A stretch of DNA of 64,000 nt, from contig NZ_BEWA01000003.1 of assembly GCF_003112535.1 (NCBI RefSeq), positions 372,001 through 436,000 on the forward strand, given 5' to 3'. The translations under genes and the position numbers were made by a program. Under the pieces are notes generated by a model. The model was not told the DNA's origin, searched no databases, and was given only the letters and a program-made list of their open reading frames with translations. Below, one piece after another: positions 51,147-58,880 of this stretch; positions within the stretch are counted from its first letter, which is position 1, and each line of letters begins with the position of its first letter. Origin of the DNA: Streptomyces rishiriensis (GTDB taxonomy: Bacteria; Actinomycetota; Actinomycetes; Streptomycetales; Streptomycetaceae).

Positions 51147-51902
51147 TCAGAAGCCGTGTCGCATACCGCCGTCGACGGGCAGCATGATGCCCGTCAGATA
51201 GGAGGCCGCCGGCGACAGCAGGAACGCCGCCGCCCTGCCGAACTCCTCCGGGGCGCCGTACCTGCGCAGCGGGATGCGGGACTCGTTCGCCGTCCTGGTC
51301 GCCTCGGGATCCGCCGACAGCGCGTCCAGCTCACGCACCCGGTCGGTGTCGATCCGCGCGGGCAGCAGCCCCACGACCCGGATCCCGCGGGGCCCCAGCT
51401 CGTCGGCGAGCGACTTGGCGAACCCGGCGAGCCCCGGCCGCAGGCCGTTGGAGATCGTCAGCCCCGGGATCGGCTCGTGCACCGATCCCGACAGCACGAA
51501 CCCGATGACCGAGCCCGCCTCCAACTCGGCCGCCGCGGCCCGCGCCAGCCGGACCGCGCCGAGGAAGACCGACTCGAACGCGGCCTGCCACTGCTCGTCC
51601 GTGTTGTCCGCGACGAACCCGGGCGGCGGGCCGCCCACGCTCACCAGCACCCCGTCGAACCCGCCGAAGGCGTCCCGCGCCGCCGCGATCAGCTGGGCCG
51701 GCGCGTCGGGGTCGGCGTTGTCCACGGCGACGCCGACGGCGTTCGGCCCCAGCTCGGCCGCCGCCTCGGCGACGCGCTTGTCGTCCCGCCCGGTCAGGAC
51801 GACCTTCGCGCCGTCCGCGACGAGCTCGCGCGCGGCGGCGTTGCCGAGGCCCCGCGTGGCCCCGGTCACGACGTACACCCGGTCCTTCAGTCCAAGATCC
51901 AT
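51147..51902 (-). CDS. SDR-family oxidoreductase lacking the canonical catalytic tyrosine
   Basis: A 251-residue Rossmann-fold protein. The cofactor motif is VVTGATRGLGNAAARELVAD, the adenine-site Asp is in VAVDNAD, and DGVLVSVGGPPPG replaces the usual NNAG. Ser138 or Ser140 (VLSGSVHEPIPG) and Lys163 (LAGFAKSLADE) are present, but the position four before the lysine, normally Tyr, is Ala159. The N-terminal and C-terminal parts, including GIMLPVDGGMRHGF, are otherwise typical. It is either catalytically altered or non-enzymatic. It lies 5 bp after the GH15 stop on the same strand. Confidence 0.85.
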   Translation of the reverse strand: MDLGLKDRVYVVTGATRGLGNAAARELVADGAKVVLTGRDDKRVAEAAAELGPNAVGVAVDNADPDAPAQLIAAARDAFGGFDGVLVSVGGPPPGFVADNTDEQWQAAFESVFLGAVRLARAAAAELEAGSVIGFVLSGSVHEPIPGLTISNGLRPGLAGFAKSLADELGPRGIRVVGLLPARIDTDRVRELDALSADPEATRTANESRIPLRRYGAPEEFGRAAAFLLSPAASYLTGIMLPVDGGMRHGF

Positions 51903-51907
51903 GGCCC

Positions 51908-53728
51908 CTATCCTGCCTCCTCGCCGCCGAACAGTGCGAGGGCGGTGTTCACCAGGCCGATGTGGCTGAACGCCTGCGGGAAGTTGCCCAGATGCCGGCC
52001 GGCCACCGGGTCGTACTCCTCCGCCAGCAGCCCCACGTCGTTGGCCAGCCCCACCAGCCGCTCGAACAGCTCGCGCGCCTCTTCCCTGCGGCCGGTCATG
52101 TGCAGCGCGTCCGCCAGCCAGAACGAGCAGGCCAGGAACGCGCCCTCGTCGCCCGGGAGCCCGTCGACGGGCGCGCCGTCCGTGCTGTAGCGGCGCACCA
52201 GACCGCTGTGCCCGAGTTCGTCGCGGACCGCGTCGACGGTCCCCACGATCCGCGGGTCGTCCGGCGGCAGGAAGCCCACGCGCGGGATGAGCAGCAGCGC
52301 GGAGTCCAGATCGGCCGATCCGTAGTACTGGGTGAACGTGTTGCGCCGCGGGTCGTAGCCCTTCTCGCACACCTCGCGGTGGACGTCGTCGCGCAGCGCC
52401 CGCCAGCCCTCCAGGTCGCCTTTGAGCTTCGGATACTCCTCCAGCGCGCGCACGGCCCGGTCGGCGGCCACCCACACCATCACCTTGGAGTGCACGAACT
52501 GGCGCCGGCCGCCGCGCACCTCCCACAGGCCCTCGTCCGGCTGCCGCCAGTTCTCGCTCAGCCAGTTCATCAGCGCGCACTGCAACGACCACATGTGCGG
52601 TTTGGGCGACATCCCCGCGGTCCGGGCCAGCGACAGGGAGTCCATGACCTCGCCGTAGACGTCCAGCTGCAGCTGGTCCACGGCGCCGTTGCCGATCCGC
52701 ACGGGCGTGGAGCCGCCGTAGCCCGACAGCCACGGCAGATCGCTCTCGGGCAGCCGGCGCTCGCCCGCCAGGCCGTACATGATCTGCAGGTCGGCCGGAT
52801 CGCCCGCGACGGCGCGCAGCAGCCAGTTGCGCCACGCCTCGGCCTCGTCCTCGTAGCCCGCCGCCAGGAGCGCGCCCAGGGTGAGGGTGGAGTCGCGCAG
52901 CCAGCAGTAGCGGTAGTCCCAGTTGCGGACCCCGCCCAGCTCCTCGGGCAGGGAGGTGGTCAGCGCGGCGGCGATGCCGCCGGTGGGCGCGTAGGTGAGG
53001 GCCTTGAGGGTGATCAGGGAGCGCACCACGGCGTCCCGGTGGGGTCCGCCGTAGCGGCAGCGAGCGGCCCAGTCCCGCCAGTCGTCGACGCTGACGCGCA
53101 GCGCCTCGAACGGGTCGACGAGCGGTGGGCGGGACTCGTGCGAGGGGTGCCAGGTCAGCACGAAGGCGACGGATTCGCCCTCGGCGACGGTGAACTCGGA
53201 GTACGTGGTGAAGTCCTCGCCCCAGGTGGGCACCTCCGGCTCGCTGCGGAACCAGACCGAGTCGGGTCCCGCGATCGCCACACGGTGGCCGTCGACCCGG
53301 CGCATCCAGGGGATGACCCAGCCGTAGTCGAACCGCAGCCGCAGGACGCTGCGGACGGTCACCCGGCCGCGCAGCCCCTCGACGATGCGCACCACGTCCG
53401 GAGCCCGGTCGCGCTGGGGCATCAGGTCGGTGACCCGGATCGCGCCTCCGGCGGTCTCCCACTCGGTGTCCAGGACGAGCGTGTCCGGCCGGTACGCGCG
53501 CCGGGTGCATGCGCCCTCCTCGCCCTGCGGGGCGATGCGCCAGTGGCCGTTGTCCTCGTCGCCGAGGAGCCGGGCGAAGCAGGCCCCGGAGTCGAAGCGG
53601 GGCAGGCAGAGCCAGTCGACCGAACCGTCCGTGCCGACCAGGGCCGCGGTCTGCTCGTCGCCGATCAGGGCGTAGTCCTCGATGCGGGGGTGCACGGGGT
53701 CCGGGTTCCCGGCGGACCCGGACGGCAA
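51908..53728 (-). CDS. Glycoside hydrolase family 15 protein (trehalase/glucoamylase-like)
   Basis: A 606-residue cytoplasmic protein. The N-terminal domain opens with RIEDYALIGDEQTAALVGTD and GSVDWLCLPRFDSGACFARL, typical of actinobacterial GH15. The (alpha/alpha)6 barrel includes YAPTGGIAAALTTSLPEELG, NWDYRYCWLRDSTLTLGALL and GLWEVRGGRRQFVHSKVMVW, and ends with EYDPVAGRHLGNFPQAFSHI. GH15 members hydrolyse alpha-glucosides; mycobacterial and Streptomyces homologues include trehalases. ATG 53728 is used, with GTG 53695 (VHPRIEDYALIG) an equally plausible start that matches homologues better. Confidence 0.9.
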   Translation of the reverse strand: MPSGSAGNPDPVHPRIEDYALIGDEQTAALVGTDGSVDWLCLPRFDSGACFARLLGDEDNGHWRIAPQGEEGACTRRAYRPDTLVLDTEWETAGGAIRVTDLMPQRDRAPDVVRIVEGLRGRVTVRSVLRLRFDYGWVIPWMRRVDGHRVAIAGPDSVWFRSEPEVPTWGEDFTTYSEFTVAEGESVAFVLTWHPSHESRPPLVDPFEALRVSVDDWRDWAARCRYGGPHRDAVVRSLITLKALTYAPTGGIAAALTTSLPEELGGVRNWDYRYCWLRDSTLTLGALLAAGYEDEAEAWRNWLLRAVAGDPADLQIMYGLAGERRLPESDLPWLSGYGGSTPVRIGNGAVDQLQLDVYGEVMDSLSLARTAGMSPKPHMWSLQCALMNWLSENWRQPDEGLWEVRGGRRQFVHSKVMVWVAADRAVRALEEYPKLKGDLEGWRALRDDVHREVCEKGYDPRRNTFTQYYGSADLDSALLLIPRVGFLPPDDPRIVGTVDAVRDELGHSGLVRRYSTDGAPVDGLPGDEGAFLACSFWLADALHMTGRREEARELFERLVGLANDVGLLAEEYDPVAGRHLGNFPQAFSHIGLVNTALALFGGEEAG

Positions 53729-53813
53729 TCAGGGGTGCGGCCGGCCGGGTGACGGGCCGCCCGCACCGACGGCGGGCCCGTGGTCGACGCGAGTGCGCCC
53801 GCGCGGGCCCGCG

Positions 53814-54605
53814 CTACACCGGGGCGGGCTCGTTCCGCTCCGCGGTCTGCGCGGCGGCCGCGGCACGGTCGCGGGCCTCGCGCCGGGCCAGGGTCAGCCA
53901 GCCGAAGGGGACGCCCGCGGAGAACAGCCACCACTGGATGGCGTACGCGAAGTTCAGGGCCGCGTCCTCGCTGCCGGGCGGGCCGAGCAGCTCCGGGGTG
54001 TCGCCCTTGGGCTCGGGCGCCGTCTGCACGATGTAGCCGCCGAGCACCCGGGCGCCCAGGCGGCGCGCCTCCTGCTCGCTGTTGATCAGCATGACCTGCC
54101 GGTCCGGCAGGCCCTTGAGGTCCTTGATGCCGCTGGCCGCGGTGGTCTCGTCGGGCATCAGCCGTCCGGTGACGGTGATCCGGCCGTGGGGCGGCGCCGG
54201 GATCAGGGGGAAGTCGCTCTGGCTGGCGCCGTTCGCGGGGATCCAGCCCCGGTTGACCAGCAGCACCTTGCCGTCCGTCAGCACGAAGGGGGTCAGGACG
54301 TGGAAGCCGACCGTCTCGTCGGCGTTGACCCGGCGCCTGACGACGACCTCGTGCCCGGTGTCGAAGGCTCCGGTGGCGGTCACGCTCCGGTACCGCTCGG
54401 TGCGGGTGACGTCGTGTCCCGGGGTGGTCAGGGTCTCCACGGGCACCGCGTCGGCGCCCAACGCGTCGGAGACCAGCTGGTTGCGCGCGGTGCGCTCGTC
54501 GTAGCGATGCATCTGCCAGAAGCCCAGCCTGATCATCGTGGGGATGAGGAGGAGGGAGACCAGCGTGAGGATCACCCACTGCCGGGACAACAGGAAGCGG
54601 TACAC
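53814..54605 (-). CDS. SURF1-family protein (cytochrome oxidase assembly type)
   Basis: A 263-residue membrane protein with two helices flanking a large extracytoplasmic domain. The first helix is VILTLVSLLLIPTMIRLGFW and the conserved GFWQMHRYDERTARN follows. HVLTPFVLTDGKVLLVNRGW is the SURF1 signature. The second helix is YAIQWWLFSAGVPFGWLTLA, with NFAYAIQWW typical. It is thought to assist assembly of heme-copper oxidase. GTG 54605 starts the conserved part. Its start codon lies inside the 3' arm of a 15-bp inverted repeat. Confidence 0.88.
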   Translation of the reverse strand: MYRFLLSRQWVILTLVSLLLIPTMIRLGFWQMHRYDERTARNQLVSDALGADAVPVETLTTPGHDVTRTERYRSVTATGAFDTGHEVVVRRRVNADETVGFHVLTPFVLTDGKVLLVNRGWIPANGASQSDFPLIPAPPHGRITVTGRLMPDETTAASGIKDLKGLPDRQVMLINSEQEARRLGARVLGGYIVQTAPEPKGDTPELLGPPGSEDAALNFAYAIQWWLFSAGVPFGWLTLARREARDRAAAAAQTAERNEPAPV

Positions 54606-54638
54606 CCCACGACCGTACAACTCGGTCGTGGGGTGTAC
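54600..54638. promoter_or_regulatory. 39-bp perfect inverted repeat over the SURF1 start codon
   Basis: GTACACCCCACGACC (54600-54614) and its exact complement (54624-54638) flank a 9-nt loop, GTACAACTC. It lies between the Cys-rich protein gene and SURF1, both on the minus strand. As RNA it would fold the SURF1 GTG (54605-54603) into a 15-bp stem. There is no T-run. It could be a terminator, an operator or a translation-masking hairpin. Confidence 0.65.
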
Positions 54639-54697
54639 TCGGCCGGGTGCCGTATGCAACCCCTCGGGGAGGCGTCGCGGACGGGTTCCGGAGCAGC

Positions 54698-54931
54698 TCA
54701 CACCTTGTCGACGATGCCCACCCTGCCCTCCGCGCGGGCGCAGTGCCCGCCGCAGTACCAGTGCCCCTCCACCTCGACGCCCTGGCCGATGATCTGGACC
54801 CGGCAGTGCTCGCAGATGGGGGCCATGCGGTGGATCGCACAGGAGAAGCAGTCGAAGACATGGATCGCGCCCTGCGCGTGCACCTCGAAGGTCATTCCGT
54901 AGTCATTGCCGCAAACTTCGCATCTCGCCAT
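54698..54931 (-). CDS. Small Cys-rich (zinc-ribbon-like) protein
   Basis: A 77-residue protein with eight cysteines in four pairs: CEVC (4,7), CFSC (28,31), CEHC (40,43) and CGGHC (60,64). Several histidines also lie nearby (HVFDCFSCAIHRMAPICEHC). This could bind two zinc ions or another metal; relatives are annotated as prokaryotic metallothionein-like or hypothetical. ATG 54931 begins MARCEVCGNDYG. There is no signal peptide. It lies upstream of SURF1 on the same strand, separated by the 39-bp inverted repeat. Function unknown. Confidence 0.8.
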   Translation of the reverse strand: MARCEVCGNDYGMTFEVHAQGAIHVFDCFSCAIHRMAPICEHCRVQIIGQGVEVEGHWYCGGHCARAEGRVGIVDKV

Positions 54932-55010
54932 GCGCCACAGGGTGAGCCGTCGGCCGCGCGCGGGCGAGCGGGCGACGGGCGAGTCGCGTGGCAATCACCC
55001 GTACGCACGG

Positions 55011-56021
55011 TCACCCGTCGGCGGGCTCCACGTCCCGCAGGAGCTGACCGAAGGCGGCCTCGTCGACGACCGGCGTCCCGAACTGCCGCGCCTTCACCAC
55101 CTTCGACGTGCCCGAGTCGGGGTCGTTGGTGACCAGCAGGCTGGTCAGCCGGGACAGACTCGTCGCCACGTGCAGCCCGGCCTCGGCGGCGCGGTCCTCC
55201 AGCAGCTCGCGCTCGACCGACGTGTCTCCCGAGAAGGCGACCCGCATGCCTTGCTTGAGCCTCTTGCCGTCCTCGTACCGCCCCGGGTTGGGATGCGGGC
55301 AAGCGGGCCTCTTGCGCGACGGCCGCCAAGTGCCGGGACGGTACGCGCCGTAGCCGCCGAAGCCGCCGCCCGGACCGCTCGCCTGCTGGCCGATCCTGGG
55401 CGTGGGCCGGTCGGTCCACTCCGTCAGCGGCCGGCACTCGAGCAGCGGCAGGCGGACGCCGCCCGCCGCCGCGGCCCGCAGGCTCGGCCGGAACGCCTCC
55501 GCGAGCACGCGCGCGTCGTCCAGCGCGTGGTGCGCCCGCTGCTGTACGACCCCGAAATGGGCCGCCAGCGACTCCAGCTTGTGGTTGGGCAGCGGCAGGC
55601 CCAGTTCCTTGGACAGCGCGATCGTGCACAGCCGCTGTCGCACCGGCGCCTCGCGCTGTGCGCGTGCGTACTCCCGCGCGATCATCTGCCAGTCGAAGAC
55701 CGCGTTGTGCGCGACGAGCACCCGCCCGTCGAGCCGCGCGGCGAACTCCTCGGCCACGTCCTGGAAGAGGGGCGCGCCGTCGAGCACGTCGCTCGTCAGA
55801 CCGTGTATCCACACCGGGCCCGGGTCGCGCTCCGGGTTGACCAGCGTGTACCAGTGGTCCTCGACCTCGCCGCGCGCGTCCAGCCGGTAGACGGCGGCGG
55901 AGATGATCCGGTCGTCCCGGGCCAGGCCGGTGGTCTCCACGTCAACGACCGCGTACCCCTGGGGGTACGCGGTCGGCCACTCCGTGGGGGACGACGCTGT
56001 CGTCGTGTGGTCTTCGAGCAT
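55011..56021 (-). CDS. DEDDh 3'-5' exonuclease (DnaQ-like) with C-terminal BRCT domain
   Basis: A 336-residue protein. The exonuclease domain has the DEDDh motifs: YAVVDVETTGLARDDRI (Asp, Glu), VLVAHNAVFDWQMIAREYAR (Asp) and QRAHHALDDARVLAEAFRPS (His, Asp). A Gly-rich linker (GPGGGFGGYGAYRPG) leads to a BRCT-like domain (MRVAFSGDTSVERELLEDRA and VTNDPDSGTSKVVKARQFGT, the region typical of ligase-type BRCTs). It resembles the epsilon-like proofreading or repair exonucleases of actinobacteria. ATG 56021 (MLEDHTTTASS) was chosen; no strong ribosome-binding site. Confidence 0.9.
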   Translation of the reverse strand: MLEDHTTTASSPTEWPTAYPQGYAVVDVETTGLARDDRIISAAVYRLDARGEVEDHWYTLVNPERDPGPVWIHGLTSDVLDGAPLFQDVAEEFAARLDGRVLVAHNAVFDWQMIAREYARAQREAPVRQRLCTIALSKELGLPLPNHKLESLAAHFGVVQQRAHHALDDARVLAEAFRPSLRAAAAGGVRLPLLECRPLTEWTDRPTPRIGQQASGPGGGFGGYGAYRPGTWRPSRKRPACPHPNPGRYEDGKRLKQGMRVAFSGDTSVERELLEDRAAEAGLHVATSLSRLTSLLVTNDPDSGTSKVVKARQFGTPVVDEAAFGQLLRDVEPADG

Positions 56022-56286
56022 GGTCACTGAGGATACGGGCCCCCACTGACAGCTCGCCGCACCTGCCCCGGGGAGAGGGCGGGACAAGCCGTCCGGGGCG
56101 TACGGCAGTTCGTGTCACGCACACGCGCGTGTGTCCGGCCCCCGGCTGAAGGAACCTCAACTGCCATGCGTGGAGTGCCGGTTCGGGTGTCCGCGCACAG
56201 GACTCTCCTGAACTTCGCGGGCTTATGGGTTCTTTCAGTACTCTTGGGCAGTCTTCATGCTTCTTCGCGGCTTTTAGGAGGCCTTC

Positions 56287-56355
56287 ATGACTTTCTCGTG
56301 TGGATTGGTAGTGCTTGCCGTATTTGCTCTCGCGGGTGAGCGGGTGAGCGGGTGA
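56287..56355 (+). CDS. 22-residue hydrophobic small protein or leader peptide upstream of VIT gene
   Basis: ATG 56287 is preceded by a perfect AGGAGG (56276-56281) with 5-nt spacing. The frame reads MTFSCGLVVLAVFALAGER, then VSG, and ends at TGA 56353-56355 inside the 8-bp repeat array. It is mostly hydrophobic with one Cys. The surrounding 56160-56330 is markedly AT-rich for this genome. It may be a leader peptide for the VIT transporter 80 bp downstream, or a small membrane protein. No homology could be checked. Nothing else is seen in 56022-56286 except the exonuclease promoter region. Confidence 0.5.
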   Translation: MTFSCGLVVLAVFALAGERVSG

Positions 56356-56391
56356 GCGGGTGAGCGGGTGAGGGGGTGGGGGTGGGGGTGG
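56334..56391 (+). repeat. 8-bp tandem repeat leading into a G-quadruplex-capable tract
   Basis: GGGTGAGC occurs four times without gap (56334-56365), then GGGTGAGG, then three G5 runs each separated by single T (56372-56388). The G-runs satisfy the usual four-run quadruplex pattern on the coding strand, ending about 48 bp upstream of the VIT start. Confidence 0.85.
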
Positions 56392-56436
56392 CGTCGGTGC
56401 GGGGTCCGCGCTCCCCGGGGTGTCATCCTCCGTCCT

Positions 56437-57147
56437 GTGACGGAACCAACCCATGCCGAGGCCCACGAGGGCTCGCTCGGCTCCCGGCTGAACTGGCTGC
56501 GCGCCGCCGTGCTCGGCGCCAACGACGGCATCGTCTCCACCGCGGGCCTCGTCGTCGGCGTGGCCGGCGCCACGGAGAGCCGTTCGGCGCTGCTGACGGC
56601 CGGCCTCGCCGGTCTGCTCGCCGGGTCGATGTCCATGGCGGCGGGCGAGTACGTCTCCGTGTCGACGCAGCGGGACTCCGAACAGGCCGCCCTCGCGCTG
56701 GAACGCCGTGAGCTGCGCGAGCAGCCGGAGGCCGAACTGGACGAGCTGACCGAGCTGCTGCGGGAGCGGGGCCTGTCCAGTGAGGTGGCCAGGGAGGCCG
56801 CCGAGCAGCTGACGGAACGGGACGCGCTGAAGGCCCACGCGCGGGTCGAGCTCGGCATCGACCCGGACGACCTCACCAACCCCTGGCACGCGGCCTGGGC
56901 GAGCTTCCTCGCCTTCACCGTCGGCGCCCTGCTGCCGCTCCTCGCCATCGTGCTCCCGCCGGTCGACTGGCGGCTCCCGGTCACGGTCGCGTCGGTCCTG
57001 GTCGCGCTGGCCGGCACCGGCTGGAGCAGTGCCCGGCTGGGCTCGGCCGCGGCGGGCCGGGCGGTGCTGCGCAACATGGGCGGCGGGGCGCTGGCCATGG
57101 GGGTCACGTACGCGGTCGGAGCGCTGCTGGGGGCGGCCGGGGTGTGA
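56437..57147 (+). CDS. VIT1/CCC1-family iron/manganese transporter
   Basis: A 236-residue membrane protein. The family opening RLNWLRAAVLGANDGIVSTA and the block GLLAGSMSMAAGEYVSVSTQ with Met/Glu ligands form the first two helices. A charged cytoplasmic metal-binding region follows (LRERGLSSEVAREAAEQLTE, and ELDELTELL). The C-terminal three helices include ASFLAFTVGALLPLLAIVLP and NMGGGALAMGVTYAVGALLG. It probably exports or detoxifies Fe2+/Mn2+ by proton exchange. GTG 56437 lacks a ribosome-binding site. The upstream repeat and small ORF may regulate it. Confidence 0.9.
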   Translation: MTEPTHAEAHEGSLGSRLNWLRAAVLGANDGIVSTAGLVVGVAGATESRSALLTAGLAGLLAGSMSMAAGEYVSVSTQRDSEQAALALERRELREQPEAELDELTELLRERGLSSEVAREAAEQLTERDALKAHARVELGIDPDDLTNPWHAAWASFLAFTVGALLPLLAIVLPPVDWRLPVTVASVLVALAGTGWSSARLGSAAAGRAVLRNMGGGALAMGVTYAVGALLGAAGV

Positions 57148-57279
57148 AGGAGGCGTGAAGTGCTCGCCCCTCGCCCGGGCGGATTGGCGAGGATCACCAA
57201 CAAGCAAGCGCATACCCCCGGTAATACTTGTCGGTAACAACGTCTAGCCGCAGGCCACCGGCGGTTCTACGTTGCCCAC

Positions 57280-58173
57280 ATGCCGAATTTGCCCGATGTC
57301 GTGCTGTGGTCGATACCCGCCTTCGTGCTGCTCACCGTGGTCGAGGTGATCAGCTTCCGGCTGCATCCCGCCGACGAGGGCGCCGCGGCCGGATACGAGA
57401 CGAAGGACGCCGTGACGAGCGTCGGCATGGGGCTCGGGAGCCTCGTCTTCGACCTCGTCTGGAAGATCCCGATCGTCGCGATCTACACGGCGGTCTACGA
57501 GCTCACACCGCTGCGCGTGCCCGTCCTGTGGTGGACGCTCCCGCTGATGCTGCTGGCGCAGGACTTCTTCTACTACTGGTCCCACCGCGGCCACCACGTG
57601 ATCCGCGTCCTGTGGGCCTGTCACGTCGTCCACCACTCCAGTGAGAAGTTCAACCTCACCACCGCCCTGCGTCAGCCCTGGACCTCGCTGACCGTCTGGC
57701 CGTTCTACGTCCCGCTCGTCGCCGCGGGCGTCCACCCGGCCGCGCTCGCGTTCTGCTCCTCGGCCAACCTCGTCTACCAGTTCTGGATCCACACCGAGCG
57801 GATCGACCGGATGCCGCGGTGGTTCGAGTTCGTGTTCAACACGCCCTCCCACCACCGTGTCCACCACGCCTCCCAGGGCGGCTACCTGGACCGCAACTTC
57901 GGCGGCATCCTCATCGTCTGGGACCGGCTCTTCGGCTCGTTCGTCCCGGAGGTCGACCGGCCCGTCTACGGGTTGACGAAGAACATCAACACGTTCAACC
58001 CGATCAAGGTGGCCACTCATGAATACGTCGCGATCGTCAAGGACGTGAGGGCGGCGTCCAGTTGGCGTGAGCGGGCGGGGCGCGTCTTCGGCGGCCCGGG
58101 GTGGCAGCCCGCGTCCTCCGCTCCCGCCCCCGGCGCCCCCGCGGCCCCCGTCGAGGAAACCACGGCCGCGTGA
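57280..58173 (+). CDS. Sterol desaturase/fatty acid hydroxylase-family di-iron membrane enzyme
   Basis: A 297-residue integral membrane protein. The eight-histidine di-iron ligands lie in SHRGHH (about 101-106), HVVHHS (115-120) and HHRVHHAS (191-198), with a further His171. Hydrophobic segments include IPAFVLLTVVEVISFRL and WWTLPLMLLAQDFFYYW. The C-terminal tail is Pro/Ala-rich (APAPGAPAAPVEE). Substrate is unknown; it probably hydroxylates or desaturates a lipid or terpenoid. No ribosome-binding site precedes ATG 57280. It is coupled to the next gene by a GTGA overlap. Confidence 0.9.
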   Translation: MPNLPDVVLWSIPAFVLLTVVEVISFRLHPADEGAAAGYETKDAVTSVGMGLGSLVFDLVWKIPIVAIYTAVYELTPLRVPVLWWTLPLMLLAQDFFYYWSHRGHHVIRVLWACHVVHHSSEKFNLTTALRQPWTSLTVWPFYVPLVAAGVHPAALAFCSSANLVYQFWIHTERIDRMPRWFEFVFNTPSHHRVHHASQGGYLDRNFGGILIVWDRLFGSFVPEVDRPVYGLTKNINTFNPIKVATHEYVAIVKDVRAASSWRERAGRVFGGPGWQPASSAPAPGAPAAPVEETTAA

Positions 58174-58844
58174 CCCGCTCCCGCGCCCTGCTCGCCCTGT
58201 GCGCGCTCGCCACCGCCGTCGACCTGCTCAGTCTCGCGACCGGCTTCGGCCCCGGACACACCCTCGCCAAGCCGCTGCTCATGCCCCTGCTCGCCGCCTG
58301 GGCCGCCCTGTGCGGGGCGCCCGGGCTCCTTCTGGCGGCTCTCGCATGCGGCTGGGGCGGCGACCTCCTGCTGCTGTCCGACGCCGACCCCGCCTTCCTC
58401 GGCGGCATGGCGTCCTTCGCCGTCGGACACGTCTGCTACCTGATGCTGTTCGCCCGCGTCGGCCGTCCCCACACGCGGGCCGCGGTGCTCGCCCCCTGCT
58501 ACGCCGTCGTCCTGATCGCCACCGTCGTCCTGCTGTGGCCCGGTCTTCCCCAGGAGCTGCGGCCGCCCGTGGCCCTCTACAGCGCCCTGCTCGCGGCCAT
58601 GGCCTGCGCCGCCGCCGTCAGGCTCGGTCCGGTCGGCGGCGCCGGCGGCCTGCTGTTCCTGCTCTCCGACACCCTCATCGCCACCGGCGTGGCCGGCTGG
58701 CCGCAGCCCCCGCGCCCCGACCTGTGGATCATGCTCACGTACCTCGCGGCGCAGTTCCTGCTGGTCCGCGGCGTCCTCGACGTCCTCGGCGGGCGGCAGG
58801 ACCCGGCGGCGGCGTACGGTGAAGTGCGCTCGACCACCCCCTGA
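58170..58844 (+). CDS. Lysoplasmalogenase (YhhN/TMEM86) family membrane protein
   Basis: A 224-residue polytopic protein. Family features include AKPLLMPLLAAWAAL, GWGGDLLLLSD, FAVGHVCYLMLFARV and LLFLLSDTLIATGVAG, the two acidic GGDLLLL and LSDTLIA motifs proposed as catalytic. About seven helices are present. Relatives hydrolyse the vinyl ether of lysoplasmalogens. GTG 58170 overlaps the desaturase stop, so both act in the same lipid-related transcript. Confidence 0.88.
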   Translation: MTRSRALLALCALATAVDLLSLATGFGPGHTLAKPLLMPLLAAWAALCGAPGLLLAALACGWGGDLLLLSDADPAFLGGMASFAVGHVCYLMLFARVGRPHTRAAVLAPCYAVVLIATVVLLWPGLPQELRPPVALYSALLAAMACAAAVRLGPVGGAGGLLFLLSDTLIATGVAGWPQPPRPDLWIMLTYLAAQFLLVRGVLDVLGGRQDPAAAYGEVRSTTP

Positions 58845-58880
58845 GCGCCCTCACGACACCGCACGAGAAGGATCCTCGAC

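Noticed and set aside
56334..56373. Possible CRISPR-like or integration repeat
   Set aside because: Simple gapless 8-bp repeats with no spacers or integrase.
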